Below are positions 6,291-10,425 of a stretch of DNA of 10,425 bases, piece by piece. This DNA comes from an uncultured Ellagibacter sp. (lineage in GTDB: Bacteria; Actinomycetota; Coriobacteriia; Coriobacteriales; Eggerthellaceae). The position numbers and the translations under genes were made by a program. Each line of letters opens with the position of its first letter. Position 1 is the stretch's first letter. Location of the stretch: the NCBI GenBank assembly GCA_934613165.1, contig CAKTSW010000027.1:1-10425 (forward strand), read 5' to 3'. The notes under the pieces were generated by a model. It saw only the letters and a program-made list of their open reading frames with translations, was not told the DNA's origin and did no database searches.

Positions 6291-7619
6291 ATGGAGGGGA
6301 AAGATCGTTCCGTCGTGAACAACCGGGGGCCGCGCCCCCTCGCAGAGTCGGCCGTAACGCTTGAAAGCGACAAGACGCCGCGCTACGCCTGGGTCATCTG
6401 GGCCGTCACGTTCCTCATCAGCTTCGCCGCGCCCATGGCGCAGTTCAAGATCGTCTCGATCCCGCTTTACTTCATCTACGTGCCGGGAGTGAGCCCCGAC
6501 GGCTGCTTCGGGCTCGACGCGAGCGGGTTCGGCCTGCTCATGACCATGGTGTCGCTCATCGGCATCGTGCTCGCCTTCCCCGCGGCGTTCATCTGCCGCA
6601 AGCTCGGGCTGAAGCGCACGATCGCGCTTTCCGCCGTCGGCGTGATCGTCGGCGGGCTCGTCGAGATCGCGGGCGGCGACAACATCACGACCATGATGGT
6701 CGGCCGCTTCCTCGAGGGCACCGGCATCGGGCTTGCCGGGGTTTCGGCCCCGACGCTCATCACGCTGTGGTTCCCCGACAAGACGCGCGGGCTCGCATTG
6801 GGCCTTTGGTGCTGCTGGGTGCCGCTTTCGATCACCCTCGACTCGATCATCTGCCCGATGATCGCGGGCGCGTTCGGGTGGCAAGGCGTGTTCGGCGTCG
6901 TCGTCGCCTTCGCCGTCGTGGCGCTTGTCCTGTTCCTCGTTTTCTACCGAGTCCCCCACGGAAGCGCACCGGGCTATAGCGCGGAAGGCAGCTTCTCCGA
7001 GTGCCTCGCTCTCCTGAAGAACCCGCAGATTTGGCTGCTCGGGCTCGTGTTCTTCGTCTTCATCGCCGGGCAGACCGGCATCGTGAACACGTATTTGTCC
7101 ACGTTCCTGCAAAGCGCTCCCCCGGTCGGTTGGGGCTGGAGCGAAGCCGCCGCGGGCATGGGACTTGCGGTGGTCACGGGAATCAGCATCGTCGCGAACC
7201 CGCTCGGCGGGTCGGTGACCGCGAAGCTTCCCCATCGCCTGAAGCGCATCGTCCCCGTCGGCGTGGCAGTTTCCTACCTGGTTTGCTTCTATTTGCTGTT
7301 CCAGAATGAAAACGAGTCCCTAATCTGGGTCGGAATCGTCCTCATGGGCATCTGCGGCGGATTCGGCGGCGGCGGTCTTCGCCCGTTCGCGCCCACGATC
7401 ATGAATCAGTCGGCGATGGCGGCGACGATGGGCATGGCCGTCATGCAGTTCGCGCAATGCCTCGGCAACTGCTTCAGCCCGGTGTACGGAGCGATGCTCG
7501 ACGGCGGCGCGACGTATTGGGACGCATGCCTGGGAACCATCATCCCACTGAGCGTGGTCATGCTCGTGGCGGCGTTCTTCATCCGCCCCGGGAAAACCTC
7601 GCCGGTACGCCGCAAGTAA
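6291..7619 (+). CDS. MFS transporter
   Basis: A 442-residue major facilitator superfamily permease, of normal family length, with about twelve hydrophobic segments between residues 33 and 431. The loop between helices 2 and 3 carries a motif-A-like CRKLGLKRT (102-109). GRFLEGTGIGLAG (138-150) and LWFPDKTRG (159-167) match the conserved helix 4-5 region of the family, and the central cytoplasmic loop lies near 220-245. ATG 6291 has AAAGG at 6279-6283. A hydrophilic N-terminal tail of ~30 residues precedes helix 1. It lies 75 nt after the unknown protein gene with no terminator between, and is the last gene before the terminator at 7700-7733. As the final gene of a molybdoenzyme operon it most likely imports the enzyme's substrate or exports its product; either direction is inference. 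Confidence 0.93.
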   Translation: MEGKDRSVVNNRGPRPLAESAVTLESDKTPRYAWVIWAVTFLISFAAPMAQFKIVSIPLYFIYVPGVSPDGCFGLDASGFGLLMTMVSLIGIVLAFPAAFICRKLGLKRTIALSAVGVIVGGLVEIAGGDNITTMMVGRFLEGTGIGLAGVSAPTLITLWFPDKTRGLALGLWCCWVPLSITLDSIICPMIAGAFGWQGVFGVVVAFAVVALVLFLVFYRVPHGSAPGYSAEGSFSECLALLKNPQIWLLGLVFFVFIAGQTGIVNTYLSTFLQSAPPVGWGWSEAAAGMGLAVVTGISIVANPLGGSVTAKLPHRLKRIVPVGVAVSYLVCFYLLFQNENESLIWVGIVLMGICGGFGGGGLRPFAPTIMNQSAMAATMGMAVMQFAQCLGNCFSPVYGAMLDGGATYWDACLGTIIPLSVVMLVAAFFIRPGKTSPVRRK

Positions 7620-7699
7620 GCGGGCTGGATTGGCAACGCAACGCCGAACTTACCGGAAATCGCGGCGTCGCAGACAAAAATCGGCGATATGCGAGGCCG

Positions 7700-7733
7700 A
7701 GTGCCCTGATTCATGCACGAGTCAGGGCACTTT
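7700..7733 (+). terminator. Rho-independent terminator of the molybdoenzyme operon
   Basis: A 10-bp perfect stem, AGTGCCCTGA (7700-7709) with TCAGGGCACT (7722-7731), has a 12-nt loop and ends in a short TTT. It lies 81 nt after the MFS stop codon. The T-run is short on this strand and absent on the other, so it acts on the + strand if at all. Confidence 0.7.
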
Positions 7734-7944
7734 GACGTAAAGATGGGTTCTCGCAAGCGCAAAAGCCCAGCTCACGCATCGGTAGTGGGAAACGTGCCGT
7801 TTCGAACCCTCGCAAATCGCGCTATTTTGTCCGCGACACGAGGTTCGATTGGAAGTTAGGCACCAGAATGGCGAATGCCGCCGTCCCAAATGCCGTGCAA
7901 GCGTCAGCTGGGGCGTTCGGCCTCCATGCGCACGGCCGCTTAGC
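7734..7944. other. Convergent intergenic region with a large imperfect hairpin
   Basis: This is the spacer between the operon terminator and the convergent rRNA methyltransferase gene; I see no gene in it. Its main feature is an imperfect inverted repeat at 7802-7848. The outer arms are TCGAACCCTCG (7802-7812) and CGAGGTTCGA (7839-7848), with one bulged C. They enclose a CAAA/CA internal loop and a second stem, TCGCG (7817-7821) with CGCGA (7832-7836). In total about 15 base pairs form around a 10-nt loop. There is no T-run on either side, so it is not a plain terminator. No tRNA fold could be built around the TTCGAAC present here. No clear terminator for the minus-strand gene was found. Confidence 0.5.
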
Positions 7945-10098
7945 CTACGCCCTGCGCACGAGGTAGCACTTGTGGATGCGCGGGTTGCGCTCGAAGTCGT
8001 GAGGGATCGTGCGCGCGGTGATGTCCTCGATTGCGACGCCGTACTTCGCCAGTTCCTCGACGTTCGGCTTGAACGTGCGCAGGTTGCAGGAGAACACGGC
8101 CTCACCACCGCGCGTGAGCAGGCGGCTCACGCCGATGAGCAGCTCCACATGGTCGCGCTGCACATCCCAGGTGCGCTTGCCCATCGCCTTGGAGTTGGAG
8201 AACGTCGGAGGGTCGACGAACACGAGGTCGAACTGCCGACGCGCACGACGCGCCTCGGTTATCCATTGCATGACGTCGGCGCGCTCGAAGCGATGCGTGC
8301 GGCCCGAGAAGCCGTTTCTCGCCATGTTGCGGCGCGCCCAGTCGAGGTACGTCGCCGAAAGGTCGACCGTGCACGTGGTGCGCGCACCGCACGCGGCGGC
8401 ATGCACGCTCGCCGTCCCCGTGTAGGCGAACAGGTTGAGGAAATCCTTGCCTTCCGCCATCTCGCCCACCATGCGGCGCGTGTCGCGATGGTCCAAGAAC
8501 AGGCCCGTGTCCATGTACCCCGCCAGGTCGACCTCGAAAAGCGAGCCGTCTTCCTCGACGTCGATCACGAACGGCTTGGAACCCGCGTCGCGATACTGCC
8601 CACCGCCGCGCTCGCGCCGGCGCGTCTTCGAGAAGACGTTTTCGGGCGCAACGCCCAAAACCACGGGCGTGAGCGTGAGGATGTCGGCCATGCGGCGGCG
8701 CGCCTTGCCCTCATCGATCGAGGAAGGCGCCGCGTATTCGGCCACGTGGACGTAGGTTTTGCCCGAAAAATCGCCCGCACCGGAGTAGATGTCGATCGCG
8801 GCGGAGTATTCGGGCAGGTCGGCATCGTAGACGCGGTAGCAAGTGCACCCGTCGCGCTTCGCCCACTTGCGCCGCTCCTTGTACACCTTGCGCAGGCGCG
8901 ACGCGAACTGGGCCGACGCGGCGTCGAACACATCGACCACACGCTCCGCTCCCCCGAACGCGTCGGGGACGGTAACGGTTTCAGGTGCTTCGGGCGCGTT
9001 TGTGAAGACGCGCGCCTTTATGCGGATGCGCCCATGGCCGATCTTCTCGAAGACCTCGGGGTCGTCGCCGAAGCGCTCGGCTGCCCCCTCGCCGCCGACC
9101 AGGGCGAACGCCGACCCCGAAGGCGCCTTCACCGCGGCTCGCACGAACGCGGAATCGAGCGCGGTCGACGTTGCGTCCTCGTTTTCAGGGTCGACGATCA
9201 CCGCGGCAAGGAGCTCAGGCGCGTCCGGCGCCGCGTCCCGATGCGCCGCCTGCGCACGTTCAGCCATCTCGTCGGCCTCGTCCAAAAGCGCGTCCCATTC
9301 GCGCTCGTCGAAGCGCCCCCACGACGTGAAGCCCCACTCGGATCGCGCGGCACCCGGCGCTTCGTCAAGCGCGATGGCGCGCGCCTCGCGTTCGAGGATC
9401 GTCGTCTCGCGCGCCTTCGAGGCCGCCTTGCGGGGAGAGGTTACCAACCCGCGGTCATCGCCCGCGCGCGAGGCGTCCACGAAGCGGTACCCGCGCGCGA
9501 CGAGGTCGGCCCATCCGGCAAATGAAAGCAGCGCCGCCGCATACGAGCACAGAAGCGGCATCTCCGAACCCACGCGTTTACCGAAATAGGCGCGCTTGTT
9601 CAGGGGCTTTCCGGAAAGGTCGATCGAAACGGTCGCTCGCTCGTCGTGAACGCGCACGTCGATGATGAGGTCGGGGTGCGCCGTGTCGACGCTCGGGCGC
9701 ACGCCGCGCAGGTTGTCCAAACGGTCGCACACCGCGTCCTTCACGCGCATCTCGGTGAAGTGGGTGTTGCGCAGGTTTGCGTTCATGCCGCGGGCGCGCA
9801 CCGCGAAGGTCTTCTTCGCGGGAAGGATGTCTTCCCAGTACAGTGCGCGAACGCCCTCGTAGAGCTCGTCGGCGTCCCTCGCATCGAAGCGCCCCTCGAC
9901 CGCGAGCACGCGCGACGCCAGGCGCGACCAAAGGCACACCTTAAGCGCCAGCTTCGCCGGCCCGTAGAACGCCACGCCGCCGCCCAGAGGGCGCGTGCGC
10001 GAAACGCCGATCTTCTTCAACTCGAGTGCAAGCTGGTCCTCGAGCCCGGCAAGGCAGCTCGCGAAGAACTCGAAATCGTTGTGGTCATGCGTGGTCAT
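7945..10098 (-). CDS. rlmKL: RlmKL-type 23S rRNA methyltransferase with degenerate RlmL half
   Basis: This is a 717-residue protein, about the length of E. coli RlmKL (702), which makes m2G2445 (RlmL half) and m7G2069 (RlmK half) in 23S rRNA. The N-terminal ferredoxin-like/THUMP region spans ~10-160 (NANLRNTHFTEMRVKDAV at 106-123). The RlmL hallmark PLNKRAY follows at 165-171, and WGFTSWGRFDEREWDALL (255-272) matches the family. However, the SAM-binding motif expected after FVD (206-208; normally D-P-x-C-G-S-G-T) is replaced by an Arg/Ala/Ser-rich segment of about 22 residues, and no NPPYG catalytic motif is present. The C-terminal RlmK half (~395-717) looks intact: NLFAYTGTASVHAA (554-567), TVDLS (577-581) and DLVFVDPPTFSNS (624-636). 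The ATG has a weak GAAAGAAG upstream. It lies downstream of rpoD on the same strand, beyond that gene's terminator. The expected activity is RlmK-type N7-guanine methylation only; this is inference. Confidence 0.9.
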   Translation of the reverse strand: MTTHDHNDFEFFASCLAGLEDQLALELKKIGVSRTRPLGGGVAFYGPAKLALKVCLWSRLASRVLAVEGRFDARDADELYEGVRALYWEDILPAKKTFAVRARGMNANLRNTHFTEMRVKDAVCDRLDNLRGVRPSVDTAHPDLIIDVRVHDERATVSIDLSGKPLNKRAYFGKRVGSEMPLLCSYAAALLSFAGWADLVARGYRFVDASRAGDDRGLVTSPRKAASKARETTILEREARAIALDEAPGAARSEWGFTSWGRFDEREWDALLDEADEMAERAQAAHRDAAPDAPELLAAVIVDPENEDATSTALDSAFVRAAVKAPSGSAFALVGGEGAAERFGDDPEVFEKIGHGRIRIKARVFTNAPEAPETVTVPDAFGGAERVVDVFDAASAQFASRLRKVYKERRKWAKRDGCTCYRVYDADLPEYSAAIDIYSGAGDFSGKTYVHVAEYAAPSSIDEGKARRRMADILTLTPVVLGVAPENVFSKTRRRERGGGQYRDAGSKPFVIDVEEDGSLFEVDLAGYMDTGLFLDHRDTRRMVGEMAEGKDFLNLFAYTGTASVHAAACGARTTCTVDLSATYLDWARRNMARNGFSGRTHRFERADVMQWITEARRARRQFDLVFVDPPTFSNSKAMGKRTWDVQRDHVELLIGVSRLLTRGGEAVFSCNLRTFKPNVEELAKYGVAIEDITARTIPHDFERNPRIHKCYLVRRA

Positions 10099-10127
10099 AT
10101 GGCTTCTTTCGCGTGGGATCGTGACGG

Positions 10128-10150
10128 ACGTCGCGCCGGCTTTGCGACGT
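10128..10150 (-). promoter_or_regulatory. Inverted repeat in the leader region of rlmKL
   Basis: Perfect 7-bp arms ACGTCGC (10128-10134) and GCGACGT (10144-10150) are separated by 9 nt, about 30 nt before the rlmKL start codon. They could form a leader hairpin or bind a protein. No clear -10/-35 pair was found in the 68 nt between this gene and the rpoD terminator. Confidence 0.3.
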
Positions 10151-10162
10151 TGAGCGGCGCAG

Positions 10163-10204
10163 AGAAAAAAGCTCCGCGAGGTTTTCGGCCTACGCGGAGC
10201 TTTT
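10163..10204 (-). terminator. Rho-independent terminator of rpoD
   Basis: Read on the minus strand, a 12-bp perfect stem (AAAAGCTCCGCG, 10204-10193, with CGCGGAGCTTTT, 10178-10167) and a 14-nt loop end in an uninterrupted run of six T. It begins 5 nt after the rpoD stop codon. The A-rich left arm makes it look possibly bidirectional. Confidence 0.9.
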
Positions 10205-10209
10205 CGAGG

Positions 10210-10425
10210 TTAATCTTCCAGGTAGTCTTTCAACTTCGACGAGCGGCTCGGATGGCGCAGCTTCGCGAGCGTCTTGCTCTCGATCTGGCGGATGCGCTCA
10301 CGCGTGACGCCGAACTCGCGGCCGACTTCCTCAAGCGTGCGCGGATGGCCGTCTTCCAGGCCGAAGCGCAGGCTGATGACCTTGCGCTCGCGTTCGGCCA
10401 GGCCGTCGAGCACCTTGCCGAGCTG
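10210..10425 (-). CDS. rpoD: Principal sigma factor RpoD/SigA, C-terminal fragment
   Basis: The frame is open to the right edge, so only the last 71 residues of the primary sigma-70 factor are seen and the start is outside the window. The fragment covers region 4. [15 protein letters not shown] is the start of region 4.1. [21 protein letters not shown] is the region 4.2 helix-turn-helix that reads the -35 element, with the conserved R-E-R-I-R-Q-I-E recognition helix. The ending [17 protein letters not shown] is the near-invariant C-terminus of housekeeping sigma factors, as opposed to alternative ones. Its role is directing RNA polymerase to ordinary -10/-35 promoters, such as the TATAAT at 945-950 in this window. 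A strong terminator follows directly. Confidence 0.96.
   Translation of the reverse strand, partial: QLGKVLDGLAERERKVISLRFGLEDGHPRTLEEVGREFGVTRERIRQIESKTLAKLRHPSRSSKLKDYLED

Noticed and set aside
7790..7830. tRNA-like T-loop sequence TTCGAAC at 7801-7807
   Set aside because: No 5-bp T-stem around it on either strand, and no acceptor, D or anticodon arm could be paired; it is part of the imperfect hairpin at 7802-7848.
7849..9525. Long open frame (558 codons) on the plus strand opposite the rRNA methyltransferase gene
   Set aside because: Arg/Ala/Val-rich shadow composition; the minus strand carries the RlmKL motifs over the same span.
1..10425. CRISPR arrays, insertion sequences, rRNA or tRNA genes
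   Set aside because: No regularly spaced repeats, transposase motifs, terminal inverted repeats or structural RNA folds were seen on either strand.

Overview
The window most likely comes from a gut member of the Coriobacteriia, probably Eggerthellaceae (Eggerthella, Gordonibacter, Adlercreutzia or a relative). The reasons are high GC with strong GC3 bias, a LuxR-type regulator whose sensor half is a 12-segment membrane domain, a large cytoplasmic molybdopterin enzyme paired with a small Fe-S protein, and MFS transporters beside them. This combination is typical of the lineage. The assignment rests on recognition, not on a database search.

Layout: (1) 1-316 is the 3' end of an MFS transporter, followed by a strong intrinsic terminator at 361-397. 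(2) 317-1054 is a long inter-operon stretch. It holds one doubtful small gene (420-875) encoding a protein built around five copies of a V-D-A-x-T-G-A-T-like motif. A TATAAT-containing promoter follows, whose -35/-10 spacer is largely filled by a perfect palindrome. (3) 1055-2551 is the membrane LuxR regulator. (4) 2552-2783 is a regulatory gap with direct and inverted copies of GGCGGACA. (5) 2784-7619 looks like one operon: a molybdopterin oxidoreductase-family catalytic subunit, a two-cluster ferredoxin subunit (translationally coupled, TAATG), an unrecognised 179-residue protein and an MFS transporter, closed by a terminator at 7700-7733. (6) 7734-7944 is a spacer with a large imperfect hairpin. 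(7) On the minus strand, 7945-10098 encodes an RlmKL-type 23S rRNA methyltransferase whose RlmL half has lost its catalytic motifs. Upstream of it is the 3' end of the principal sigma factor gene rpoD (10210-10425) with its terminator.

How it may work together: membrane LuxR regulators of this architecture are known in Eggerthella lenta to control neighbouring molybdenum enzymes that transform small aromatic molecules such as catechols. By analogy, the regulator at 1055 would sense a small molecule and switch on the enzyme/ferredoxin/unknown protein/transporter operon. That operon would import a substrate (or export a product) and reduce, dehydroxylate, hydrate or transhydroxylate it in the cytoplasm. 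The substrate cannot be read from the sequence. The minus-strand genes at the right are housekeeping and unrelated to this cluster.
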